DNA of 7,165 bases from Bacillota bacterium (GCA_023437885.1 JAEZFH010000114.1:1-7165); one strand, 5' to 3'. Shown: positions 1 to 6,096, counted from the stretch's first letter. Notes: generated by a model from the sequence alone, not told the origin. A program made the numbers and translations.

Positions 1-50
1 TTGTATCGAAGCGGTTGGTCTGGAGGCTGACCGGGCGTTTTAACGATTAA
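1..50 (+). pseudogene. 3' end of the sensory/HAMP half of a YesM-type histidine kinase, ended by an in-frame TAA
   Basis: Reading from position 3, the codons translate to VSKRLVWRLTGRFND and then TAA at 48-50. After the stop the same frame continues as IKQM into the kinase at 60. The pattern S-x-R-L-x-x-R-x-T-x-R-F-N-x-L-I-K-Q-M is what is expected at the start of a HAMP linker in YesM-family kinases. The stop therefore falls where a Leu is expected, and one T-to-A change (TTA to TAA at position 49) explains it. The extracellular sensor domain and membrane helices would lie left of the window. Seen: the stop and the continuous homology across it. Inferred: the original kinase gene is broken here, or the base is a sequencing or assembly error. 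Confidence 0.7.
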
Positions 51-59
51 ATAAAGCAG

Positions 60-839
60 ATGGACTATTTCGCAAAATCCGATCCGACACAGGCCGAAAT
101 TGTCTACGATTATCCGCCCGGAGAAGATGAAATCAGCCTTTTGTATAAGCATTTCGATCATATGACCCAGGAAATTGGAGAGCTGATTCGGACGAATTAT
201 GCCAATCGGCTGCTTATGAAGGAAGCGCAGATAAAGGCGTTGGAAATGCAGATTAATCCCCATTTTCTATATAATACCCTTGAGACAATCAACTGGCGTG
301 CAAAGAGTGCCGGAGAAAAGGATATCTCCAAAATGGTAGAAGCCCTTGCGCAACTGCTGCGCATGACCCTCAGCAGTGATTTTGCCCTGATCCCGCTGCG
401 TGAGGAGCTGAAATTAGTCCAGTCCTATATTGTGATCCAGCAAATACGCTTCGAAGAGAGGCTGGATTATCAGGAGAGCATCTCCCCCTCTGTTACTGAT
501 GCGCTGATTCCCAAGCTGACACTTCAGCCCATCATCGAAAATGCGGTCCGGTACGCCATGGAGAAAATCACCGATGTCTGCCATATACAAATGACCATTG
601 AAAAAGTAGATGAAATACTGCATATCTATATTAAAAACAACGGTTCACAGTATGAGGATAACCTATTGGAGAAGCTTCGGATGAAGCAGGCAAAAACCTC
701 CGGGCATGGGATCGGCTTGCTCAATATTGATGAACGGATTAAGCTTACCTTCGGAGAGCAGTATGGAATTACCTTATATAATGAAAATGCTATGGCTGTC
801 ACCTTTGTGACACTCCCCTATCAAATCAGCTCTGAGTAA
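60..839 (+). CDS. Sensor histidine kinase, YesM/LytS-type (HAMP remainder, His_kinase, HATPase_c); 5' part cut off by a nonsense codon
   Basis: This is the cytoplasmic part of a membrane sensor kinase that phosphorylates the response regulator encoded just downstream. In the 259 residues from ATG 60, the rest of HAMP covers about 1-43 (DEISLLYKHFDHMTQEI). The His_kinase domain follows, with the phospho-acceptor His68 in INPHFLYNTL, and then a HATPase_c domain with the N box LQPIIENAVRYA (Asn161) and the glycine-rich GHGIGLLNIDER at 215-226. The G1 box reads NNG at 193-195, with Asn where DxG kinases usually have Asp. ATG 60 has no convincing Shine-Dalgarno sequence, and the protein homology runs upstream of it through a TAA at 48-50, so 60 is the first ATG after the break rather than a natural start. 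A soluble fragment might be made by re-initiation, or the gene may be inactive. Such kinases typically respond to sugars or peptides outside the cell; the ligand cannot be told here. The next gene starts 23 nt after the stop. Confidence 0.85.
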   Translation: MDYFAKSDPTQAEIVYDYPPGEDEISLLYKHFDHMTQEIGELIRTNYANRLLMKEAQIKALEMQINPHFLYNTLETINWRAKSAGEKDISKMVEALAQLLRMTLSSDFALIPLREELKLVQSYIVIQQIRFEERLDYQESISPSVTDALIPKLTLQPIIENAVRYAMEKITDVCHIQMTIEKVDEILHIYIKNNGSQYEDNLLEKLRMKQAKTSGHGIGLLNIDERIKLTFGEQYGITLYNENAMAVTFVTLPYQISSE

Positions 840-849
840 AGCACATCAT

Positions 850-854
850 GGAGG
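850..854 (+). promoter_or_regulatory. Shine-Dalgarno site that fixes the response regulator start at 863
   Basis: GGAGG lies 8 nt before ATG 863. It overlaps the alternative upstream ATG at 848, which has no such site of its own. The shorter start also places the first beta strand of the receiver domain (MLKLIIADDE) right at the N-terminus, as is usual for the family. Confidence 0.8.
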
Positions 855-862
855 AAACCGTC

Positions 863-1633
863 ATGTTAAAATTGATCATCGCTGACGATGAACGAATCAT
901 CCGGGAATCGATCAGCAGCCTAATTGACTGGAACAGTCTGAACATACAGCTGATCGGTACCTGTAAAAACGGTCTGGAGGCGTATCATATGATTCTTGAA
1001 AAGCATCCGGATATTGTTCTGACGGATATCAAGATGCCCGGTATGTCCGGATTGGAGCTTCCTGAAAAAATAGCCGAGGAGCAAATGATTGTGGAATTTA
1101 TTATTCTGACCGGCTATGAGGATTTCAACTTCGCCCGGGAAGCCATTCAGCATAAGATACACCACTATTTACTAAAGCCCTGCAACGAGGATCAAATTAT
1201 ACAAGCGGTGAAGGACGCCTCTGTCGAGGTATTAAGGCGCCGGCAGATCCGGCAGCTGCTGGCCGATTCTCCTGCGGCGGCATCCAGTCCCTCCAATTAC
1301 AGCGATTATATAGTGAAGACGATTCATTACATTGAACAAAACTATTCCAGCCCCACCCTTTCATTAAAGGAGCTCTCAGAAACCATTTTATTTATGAATC
1401 CGGATTATGTAAGCCGCCAGTTCTTTCTTCAGATCGGATCTAAATTTTCGGATTATCTGACCGACTATCGTATCAAAAGAGCAAAATGGCTATTACTATA
1501 CGGAAACGAGGATGTCAGCTCCGTTGCTGAAAAAGTTGGCTACTCCAACAATCCCCAGTACTTCAGCCATTTATTTAAGAAAATAACAGGAATGTCCCTC
1601 AAATCCTATATCAAAGAAATGAGGGACACATAA
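863..1633 (+). CDS. Response regulator, short YesN-type (receiver + AraC-family HTH)
   Basis: This DNA-binding partner of the upstream kinase gene is 256 residues long from ATG 863. The receiver domain (about 1-120) has the acidic pair Asp8/Asp9, the phospho-acceptor Asp55 in LTDIKMPGMSG, Thr83 in IILTGYEDF and Lys105 in LLKPCNEDQ, so every catalytic position is intact. After a short Ser/Ala/Pro-rich linker (about 134-147), a C-terminal AraC-type double helix-turn-helix covers about 155-256. Its first helix region is LSLKELSETI and its second is DVSSVAEKVGYSNNPQYFSHLFKK, the usual recognition half of the family. Many YesN proteins carry a long middle domain; this compact form does not. AraC-type regulators bind pairs of direct repeats, so the tandem 15-bp repeat at 3725-3757 is a candidate target (inference). 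Its stop lies 15 nt from that of the convergent isomerase gene. Confidence 0.92.
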   Translation: MLKLIIADDERIIRESISSLIDWNSLNIQLIGTCKNGLEAYHMILEKHPDIVLTDIKMPGMSGLELPEKIAEEQMIVEFIILTGYEDFNFAREAIQHKIHHYLLKPCNEDQIIQAVKDASVEVLRRRQIRQLLADSPAAASSPSNYSDYIVKTIHYIEQNYSSPTLSLKELSETILFMNPDYVSRQFFLQIGSKFSDYLTDYRIKRAKWLLLYGNEDVSSVAEKVGYSNNPQYFSHLFKKITGMSLKSYIKEMRDT

Positions 1634-1648
1634 GATGCGGTCTTAAAT

Positions 1649-2746
1649 TTATTTGGGCCCAAAACAATGCAGTATCTGCAAGGGCTTTGTATCACTGCAG
1701 TAAAAATCAATCTGACGAATACGGGCCGGAAGGAAAAACTGCTTTCCTGCAGATAGGCCCATCCTCACCCCGTTCATTTCCATCCATCCGCTGCCGGATA
1801 ATACGTAAATACTGGAAAACACCGGTTCAAGAGAAAGCCGGAATTGATCTTCTACGGTTATAAGGTTCATTCTAAAAAATTCGGTGTCTTCATATCGAAT
1901 GATTGAGGATTCTGTCCCTCCGGGCTGTTCTTCGGTCTGGTTCTGTTTTAAAAACCACCGTTTCTTCGTTTCCTCTTCCGATCTTCCCGTATAGTCAAAG
2001 CACTCAAACATTTTCTCAAATCCCAGACCCTGATGGCACATGGTGTCCTCCACGCAAAATCCTGCCGGAGTTTTTCGTTCCACTCGGATCGTATAGTCCG
2101 TCGGTTCCTGTATCTCTGCTAAAAAGCAGCCCGCTCCGATTGCATGGGGGACTCCGCCTTCGATCAGAATAATATCACCGGGCTTCACTGGGAAACAATG
2201 CAGCCGGTCCAGCATCGCCTCAATATCCTGTCGCTCAAAGAGCGTGATCCATTCTTCCTTTGTTATCCCTTCTTTAAATCCGAGATAAACACAGGGAGGC
2301 TTTCCATCGATGCTTCGGCCGCCAAGGATGTACCAGGCTTCTGTTTTTCCATAGTCGGATTGAAATAATTGCTCTGCTTTTTCGCGATTTGGATGAACCT
2401 GTATCGTAAGACGCTCAGAGGAATCCAAAAGCTTTATCAATACTCCGGTATCCGCTCCGTATTTATTAACATGCCCCTCTCCCAAATACCTCTCGGGTGC
2501 GCTCATAATCAGACTTTTTAATGTCCTTCCGTCTTCCAGAAGGCTCAGCCCTTCTTCCAGTACATGAGCCCGCCCTGAATTCCTGGCCGCAACAAGGGAT
2601 GTAATCCACTCCTCCGGAAAATGGCCATCCTCTTGCTCTTCCTCTGCCTTCCCATGAAGCTGGTCAATCAGTCTGCCTCCCAGATAAGTCCGCCAAACCC
2701 GTTCCGTGAATACGGGGATTGCTGTCATTTCATCATATCTATTCAT
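1649..2746 (-). CDS. Class I mannose-6-phosphate isomerase-like protein (ManA family)
   Basis: This cytosolic zinc-dependent aldose-ketose sugar-phosphate isomerase family typically interconverts mannose-6-P and fructose-6-P. The 365-residue product shows the type I metal-site pattern: Gln116 and His118 in LTIQVHPN, Glu136 in GKTEAWYIL, and His201 in GGVPHAIGAG. The N-terminal FPEEWITS (43-50) corresponds to the conserved PE-W-x-x-S segment near the substrate site. The C-terminal part looks like a second cupin barrel (about 285-365, including YVLSGSGWMEMNG). ATG 2746 is preceded by AAAGG at a suitable distance, and the cupin stop lies 17 nt upstream, so the two genes are probably cotranscribed. 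Its place in a catabolic cluster suggests that it handles the cluster's own sugar phosphate rather than acting as the housekeeping ManA; that is inference. The family call is firm, the substrate is not. Confidence 0.85.
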   Translation of the reverse strand: MNRYDEMTAIPVFTERVWRTYLGGRLIDQLHGKAEEEQEDGHFPEEWITSLVAARNSGRAHVLEEGLSLLEDGRTLKSLIMSAPERYLGEGHVNKYGADTGVLIKLLDSSERLTIQVHPNREKAEQLFQSDYGKTEAWYILGGRSIDGKPPCVYLGFKEGITKEEWITLFERQDIEAMLDRLHCFPVKPGDIILIEGGVPHAIGAGCFLAEIQEPTDYTIRVERKTPAGFCVEDTMCHQGLGFEKMFECFDYTGRSEEETKKRWFLKQNQTEEQPGGTESSIIRYEDTEFFRMNLITVEDQFRLSLEPVFSSIYVLSGSGWMEMNGVRMGLSAGKQFFLPARIRQIDFYCSDTKPLQILHCFGPK

Positions 2747-2763
2747 CGCTTTGCCTTTCTCAG

Positions 2764-3522
2764 CTAAAAACTGCGCATGCTGCCCGTTTCCTTATGAACC
2801 TCATCCAGGTAGCGATTTCCTTCTTCTCCCGCTACAAAATCAATCCAAATATAGTGTGCACACTGTCCCGGCTCAACCCGTACACCGTGATTGCAGCCGA
2901 GGGGGATATGCAGCAGGGTATCTCCTCCCATCGGATACTCCAGATCATCCAATAGTAAGATCATATCATTCTCAGGGAAGCTAAAGAAGAACTGGTCCAG
3001 CAGCGGGTGCTCATGCTGCCCGATCAGATCCTCTCCATAAGTCTCCACGCTTCCCATGGCAAACCGAGGAATAATTCTCTGCGGTATAATCGCGCGGCTG
3101 ATTGTCTTCTCGCTTTTGAACGGATCCCTGTATTGAACTGCCTCCAGATACCTGCCGGTCACCGGAAATTCAGTGGCGTAGGAGACCAGCTGCGCTTTGT
3201 CCTCTTCTGTAAGCCTCCACTGTATCTCAATCAGCTCCGCCTCTGTAACAGCTTTTAATGCTGACTCGTCCTCCGGGTTAGGAACAAAAACCGCCTTTTC
3301 CTCATAAAGCCAATCCCTTTCCCCCTGATGAAAAGCAACCGTTCCGCTGCACAGAAAGAAAATTCGAATCAATTCTGGGGATGGCGCAAAGATCATTTCT
3401 TTTTTCTCGCTTAATTTATGATGCCAGACTAAAGCTCCCTGTATCTCTCCTTCCAGCATAGGAACAGAGCAGCTTTCCTCCTTCTTGGTCAGAAGCACTT
3501 TATTGATATCGCTTGCCTTCAT
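2764..3522 (-). CDS. Two-domain cupin protein of unknown function
   Basis: The 252-residue protein has no signal peptide or membrane segment. The N-terminal half (about 20-105) looks like a degenerate cupin barrel without an obvious metal site (FFLCSGTVAFHQGERDWLYEEKAVFVPNPE). The C-terminal half (about 145-230) has a recognisable cupin core: H170-x-H172 with Asp176/Gln177 where the usual acidic ligand sits (GQHEHPLLDQFFF), then P-x-G-x-x-H with His212 (IPLGCNHGVRV). Such proteins include sugar isomerases, epimerases, lyases and dioxygenases, and I cannot choose among them. No helix-turn-helix follows, so it is not an AraC regulator. The start at 3522 is chosen because GGAGGG at 3533-3528 lies 5 nt upstream. 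The frame stays open to an ATG at 3645, but that extension runs through hairpin-rich sequence and looks non-coding. The isomerase gene follows after 17 nt. Confidence 0.72.
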   Translation of the reverse strand: MKASDINKVLLTKKEESCSVPMLEGEIQGALVWHHKLSEKKEMIFAPSPELIRIFFLCSGTVAFHQGERDWLYEEKAVFVPNPEDESALKAVTEAELIEIQWRLTEEDKAQLVSYATEFPVTGRYLEAVQYRDPFKSEKTISRAIIPQRIIPRFAMGSVETYGEDLIGQHEHPLLDQFFFSFPENDMILLLDDLEYPMGGDTLLHIPLGCNHGVRVEPGQCAHYIWIDFVAGEEGNRYLDEVHKETGSMRSF

Positions 3523-3570
3523 ATTAACCCTCCATACTATCGCTTTTTTCTTCACACTAATCAACACTTC

Positions 3571-3586
3571 GCTGCTCGTCAGCAGC
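3571..3586 (-). repeat. Perfect 6-bp hairpin in the cupin leader
   Basis: GCTGCT and AGCAGC pair perfectly around a 4-nt loop (GACG on the minus strand). It lies between the terminator-like hairpin and the cupin ribosome binding site. There is no T-tract after it, so it is not a terminator by itself. Confidence 0.45.
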
Positions 3587-3594
3587 ACAAATCT

Positions 3595-3632
3595 GGAAGA
3601 AAACAACGAGTGGCACGCTTTGCGAACCACTC
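3595..3632 (-). terminator. Terminator-like hairpin with T-rich tail ahead of the cupin gene
   Basis: On the minus strand GAGTGG (3632-3627) pairs with CCACTC (3613-3608). An inner CGC/GCG helix closes an AAA loop, and the TT/TG bases between form a small internal loop. It is followed by GTTGTTTTCTTCC (3607-3595). This fits an intrinsic terminator of moderate strength, ending GRE transcripts or attenuating read-through into the cupin and isomerase genes. The 5' arm can instead pair with an upstream CCACTCT segment, which would give a switch. Confidence 0.5.
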
Positions 3633-3715
3633 TTATGTTCAACAACTACAAGCGGCAGGCCGCTCGTCTGATGTTAGTCAGAGTGGCTTCCCACCGGAAG
3701 ACAATCTGGGCTTCC
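3596..3715 (-). promoter_or_regulatory. Candidate attenuator/structured RNA leader of the cupin-isomerase pair
   Basis: The minus-strand segment CCACTCT (3686-3680) is exactly complementary to AGAGTGG (3633-3627), which includes the 5' arm of the terminator-like hairpin. Two more bases extend the pairing to 9 bp with one G-U. The same CCAC (3686-3683) can also close a small hairpin with GTGG (3694-3691). Three mutually exclusive pairings therefore share these bases: a local hairpin, an antiterminator-like helix and a terminator-like helix. This is the usual logic of a transcription attenuator or riboswitch. A signature search by eye for ZTP (pfl), T-box, cobalamin, TPP, FMN and SAM classes gave no match. 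The pairing is seen; the regulatory role is inferred. Confidence 0.4.
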
Positions 3716-3724
3716 TCCTACGTG

Positions 3725-3757
3725 AATTTGTATTCTAATATAAATTTGTATTCTAAT
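3725..3757 (-). repeat. Tandem perfect 15-bp direct repeat, period 18: candidate operator
   Basis: AATTTGTATTCTAAT occurs at 3725-3739 and again at 3743-3757, separated by ATA. The pair is framed by an inverted GTGAATT (3722-3728)/AATTCAC (3755-3761). The A/T-rich sequence sits upstream of the structured leader, and on the minus strand contains TAGAAT twice (a -10-like hexamer) with no good -35. A tandem site of this size would suit an AraC-type activator or another dimeric regulator. The repeat is certain; the function is a guess. Confidence 0.55.
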
Positions 3758-3768
3758 TCACATTTAGA

Positions 3769-3808
3769 GGCAGAGATTTTCGACATTCTTTTTGTTCCAA
3801 CCTCTGCC
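3769..3808 (-). repeat. Long-loop inverted repeat just downstream of the GRE stop
   Basis: GGCAGAG (3769-3775) and CTCTGCC (3802-3808) are perfect 7-bp inverted arms around a 26-nt loop, starting about 20 nt past the GRE stop codon. No T-tract follows on either strand, so it is not a classical terminator. It could stabilise the 3' end of the mRNA. Confidence 0.3.
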
Positions 3809-3827
3809 CGCCTCCCGGTGTTCTTCC

Positions 3828-6029
3828 TTACTCCTCCCCATTCACAGCCAGCACCCGTTCCACCACCAGCTCGCGAAATTCCGGAGACAGCATTGCAAAG
3901 TATGCAGTAAAGCCGGTAACGCGTACTACCAAGTCAGGATACATTGAAGGATCCTTATGGGCTTTTAGTATTTTATCCTTATCAATAATGTTGATATTGA
4001 GCAAGGTGTTGCCCGTCTCCAATATGGTACGAATCATACTGACCATCTTTCCCACTGCTTCAGGGGTTTTTGCTATTCCCGGGTCCAGCTCCAATTGAAG
4101 GGGGGCCGTATTCCCATAGAAGGGCTGGACACTGGCGATTGTATTTGCCAGGGCAGTTACCGCTCCATCCCTGCGAAAACCGTAGGTAGGGTTAGCTCCA
4201 TGATTGATTGCTTCACCGTCGCGGCGGCCGTTGGGTGTGGCGCGCACATTCGATCCAAACTCCAATGTGTTGGACCAGCTAAACCATCCCGGAATAAAGT
4301 TCAGACCCGGATGCACCTCACATTGACGGCGCACCAGCTTTGTAAAGCACTCATTGATTCTCTTGCCCCACTGATCCCCCAAGGTCTCTCCGCCGCAGTA
4401 GCGTTCACTGTGCAGCATCATTTGCCGGATGTATTCCCCGTCAAGACCGTTATAATTTTGCCTCATATGTTCGGACAGCTCAGCAAAGCTGATTTTTTTC
4501 TCCCGCTCCACCCGCTGCTCCAATGCCGCGAAGGAGTCCGCTACCGTAGCAATTCCGGCACCGTCGATGCACATATTGAAATATACCGCTGCTTTTGTCA
4601 CATCCAGTCCCTTTTCAACCGGTCCATGGCTTAGCAGATTGCAGATTAGCTCTGGTTCATTCCTATCCTGGTATTTCAGATGGAATACGATCCCTTCCGC
4701 GGTTGTTTCTACCGCCTTCTCCAGATGATGTTCAAAAAGCTGCCACAGAGTGCGGGTTGATGGTGAGCGCTCCGATGCCGCCATATCATAATAAGCTACT
4801 TCAAAAACCTTGGCCACATTGATCTTTACCAGATCATTCAGCGTATACTCCATGCCCGGAATACTCATCCAGCTGCAGCCGGCAGCCAGGCGTTTTCTCG
4901 CCAGCTCCCTGGTATATCCGCACCGTATAAAACCGTTGACCAGACTGTTATCTCCTGAAAATCTGGGCCACGCATTCTTATTTTTGAACAGGTACTCCAC
5001 TGACTTTTCAAAAAAATCCTCATTCATTTTATCATGTACCCGTACTGTCAGATTGCAGGCGATATTGATCCAGTCGGCGGCTTCCAGGATCAGATAGGAT
5101 ATGCGGGAAGTCATATCCTTCCCGTTCTCATCCGGGCCCGCCAGCTGATAATAACGGGTATCATTTAAGAGCAGGCAGGCAATATAGAATTTTGCTGTCT
5201 CATCGTCAATCAGCCCCAGCGCAATATCATGCTCATAATAAGGACGCAGCAGCTCATCCAGCTGGCCGCCGGAGGGTCCCCGGTTATAAAGCCTTGAGAA
5301 AAAGCTGAACCAGCACATCCACTGTATGCATTCTCTCAGTGTTTCCGGCTTTTGGGTGCTTATTTTCTCATTGGTCTCTGCCATCTCCAGAAGATTTTTC
5401 TGCAGATAGGGATTTCTCTCCAGAAGGGCCAGCTCCTTTAACTCCTTTGCTACCCTATGTAAAAATTCAATGATAGCGGATACGATTCGAAGCTCATGGA
5501 TGTAGAATTCCTGGTTTTCCGGAAGCAAATTGATATTCTGGTATTTCTTCAATTTCTCAAGGATACCTCCCCAGCCAAGCTCCATCCCCATGGAAAGGTC
5601 CGGAGTGAAATGCCCGTCCGATCCGATTCCGCAGATGATGTTATAGGTCTGAAAGGCTTCCTTTAATTCAGTGTAGGGATAGTCCGGATTCCAGATAGAG
5701 CCCTTCCGTCTGGTCATGAAGAAAAAGCCTCTGCCAACAAAGGCATCCAAAGGGTCACAATACAGCGGATGTTCCTTCAAAAGCCTTGTATAATTCTCTG
5801 TCCAGCCCTGATAGCCATAAAAAGATCCATCCTCATGGGTGGCTGTGAATTCAAAATGAAAATGATCCGGTTCCACTACCCTGCCATAATCATCCTCGTC
5901 CAGACCTCCCTCCTGTTCAATCTTCTCCTGCGTCTGCTCCAGCTTTCTTTTCTTTAAAAGTCTGATCCTTTTATCCAGGTCAAATTGTTCCTCCGCCGGA
6001 AATTGATTGATCAAACATATCTCAGCCAT
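3828..6029 (-). CDS. Glycyl radical enzyme (pyruvate formate-lyase-like superfamily) of unassigned reaction
   Basis: Oxygen-sensitive cytosolic enzyme of 733 residues, a usual GRE length. The C-terminal glycyl-radical motif is VVRVTGFTAYF with Gly706, compared with the common RVxGYSxxF. The active-site loop is LAAGCSWMSIPG with Cys385, which takes the radical from Gly706 and attacks the substrate. Other family landmarks are GSDGHFTPD (137-145), GQLDELLRPYY (255-265), LTVRVHDKMNEDFF (327-340), RATPNGRRDGEA (596-607) and the helix before the Gly loop. The Glu of the Cys-X-Glu signature of dehydratases and decarboxylases is absent (Cys-Ser-Trp instead). The Cys-Cys of pyruvate formate-lyase is also absent, so neither class can be assigned. 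The start at 6029 is chosen for GGAGG at 6042-6038, 8 nt upstream; an upstream in-frame ATG at 6062 lacks such support. The activase ends 67 nt before it. Sugar-type neighbours suggest a sugar-derived substrate (inference). Confidence 0.9.
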   Translation of the reverse strand: MAEICLINQFPAEEQFDLDKRIRLLKKRKLEQTQEKIEQEGGLDEDDYGRVVEPDHFHFEFTATHEDGSFYGYQGWTENYTRLLKEHPLYCDPLDAFVGRGFFFMTRRKGSIWNPDYPYTELKEAFQTYNIICGIGSDGHFTPDLSMGMELGWGGILEKLKKYQNINLLPENQEFYIHELRIVSAIIEFLHRVAKELKELALLERNPYLQKNLLEMAETNEKISTQKPETLRECIQWMCWFSFFSRLYNRGPSGGQLDELLRPYYEHDIALGLIDDETAKFYIACLLLNDTRYYQLAGPDENGKDMTSRISYLILEAADWINIACNLTVRVHDKMNEDFFEKSVEYLFKNKNAWPRFSGDNSLVNGFIRCGYTRELARKRLAAGCSWMSIPGMEYTLNDLVKINVAKVFEVAYYDMAASERSPSTRTLWQLFEHHLEKAVETTAEGIVFHLKYQDRNEPELICNLLSHGPVEKGLDVTKAAVYFNMCIDGAGIATVADSFAALEQRVEREKKISFAELSEHMRQNYNGLDGEYIRQMMLHSERYCGGETLGDQWGKRINECFTKLVRRQCEVHPGLNFIPGWFSWSNTLEFGSNVRATPNGRRDGEAINHGANPTYGFRRDGAVTALANTIASVQPFYGNTAPLQLELDPGIAKTPEAVGKMVSMIRTILETGNTLLNINIIDKDKILKAHKDPSMYPDLVVRVTGFTAYFAMLSPEFRELVVERVLAVNGEE

Positions 6030-6037
6030 AGAATCAT

Positions 6038-6042
6038 CCTCC
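6038..6042 (-). promoter_or_regulatory. Shine-Dalgarno site that fixes the GRE start at 6029
   Basis: On the minus strand GGAGG is followed by 8 nt and then ATG 6029. The same bases lie just after the in-frame internal ATG at 6044, which is therefore unlikely to be the start. Confidence 0.75.
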
Positions 6043-6045
6043 ATC

Positions 6046-6061
6046 TGCCGTTTTGACGGCA
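6046..6061 (-). promoter_or_regulatory. Perfect 6-bp hairpin between the activase and GRE genes
   Basis: TGCCGT and ACGGCA pair perfectly around a 4-nt loop, ending 3 nt before the GGAGG of the GRE. There is no T-tract after it in the direction of transcription, so it is not a terminator. A 5' hairpin next to the ribosome binding site could protect a processed GRE message. That would fit the need for much more GRE than activase; this role is inferred. Confidence 0.4.
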
Positions 6062-6096
6062 CAAAAAATACTGTAAATTAACCGATTCGCTGTTTT

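Larger units (their letters stand above)
3523..3827 (-). other. 305-nt non-coding interval between the glycyl radical enzyme and cupin genes
   Basis: No credible protein is seen here. On the minus strand, in transcription order, it holds a long-loop inverted repeat just after the GRE stop (3808-3769) and an A/T-rich stretch with a perfect tandem 15-bp repeat (3757-3725). A dense run of hairpins follows: arms 3715-3711/3700-3696, 3694-3691/3686-3683, 3682-3678/3671-3667 and 3664-3659/3656-3651, then a terminator-like hairpin (3632-3608) with a T-rich tail. A 6-bp perfect hairpin (3586-3571) comes next, then the cupin ribosome binding site (3533-3528). The density of perfect stems suggests a structured leader or a dispersed repeat element. 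I did not recognise a known riboswitch class. Confidence 0.6.

Noticed and set aside
1631..1663. Bidirectional terminator between the convergent regulator and isomerase genes
   Set aside because: There is a 5-bp stem (TAAGA/TCTTA, 1631-1645) and a 12-bp palindrome TTTGGGCCCAAA (1652-1663). Neither makes a stable loop-closed hairpin with a clear T-tract.
3565..3590. Hammerhead ribozyme core (CTGACGA then GAAG)
   Set aside because: The bases belong to the GCTGCT/AGCAGC hairpin. There is no separate stem II and the GAAA is imperfect.
3523..3645. 41-residue N-terminal extension of the cupin protein
   Set aside because: It would run through the terminator-like tail and the 3571-3586 hairpin. The GGAGGG site at 3533-3528 clearly serves ATG 3522.
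3596..3720. ZTP (pfl) riboswitch or T-box leader
   Set aside because: GGTGGGAAGCC and AAGAGTGGTTCGC are suggestive. However, the ZTP hallmark CCGCCTGGGC and the T-box core GTGGNACCGCG are absent, and the interval is short for a T-box.
3485..3910. Plus-strand 141-codon frame over the non-coding interval
   Set aside because: It starts at a TTG with no ribosome binding site, is antisense to the ends of two well-supported genes, and crosses several perfect hairpins. Its translation resembles no family I know.
4095..4634. Plus-strand 179-codon frame inside the GRE
   Set aside because: It lies entirely antisense to conserved GRE sequence, including the region encoding the GRRDGEA motif. It is a shadow frame.
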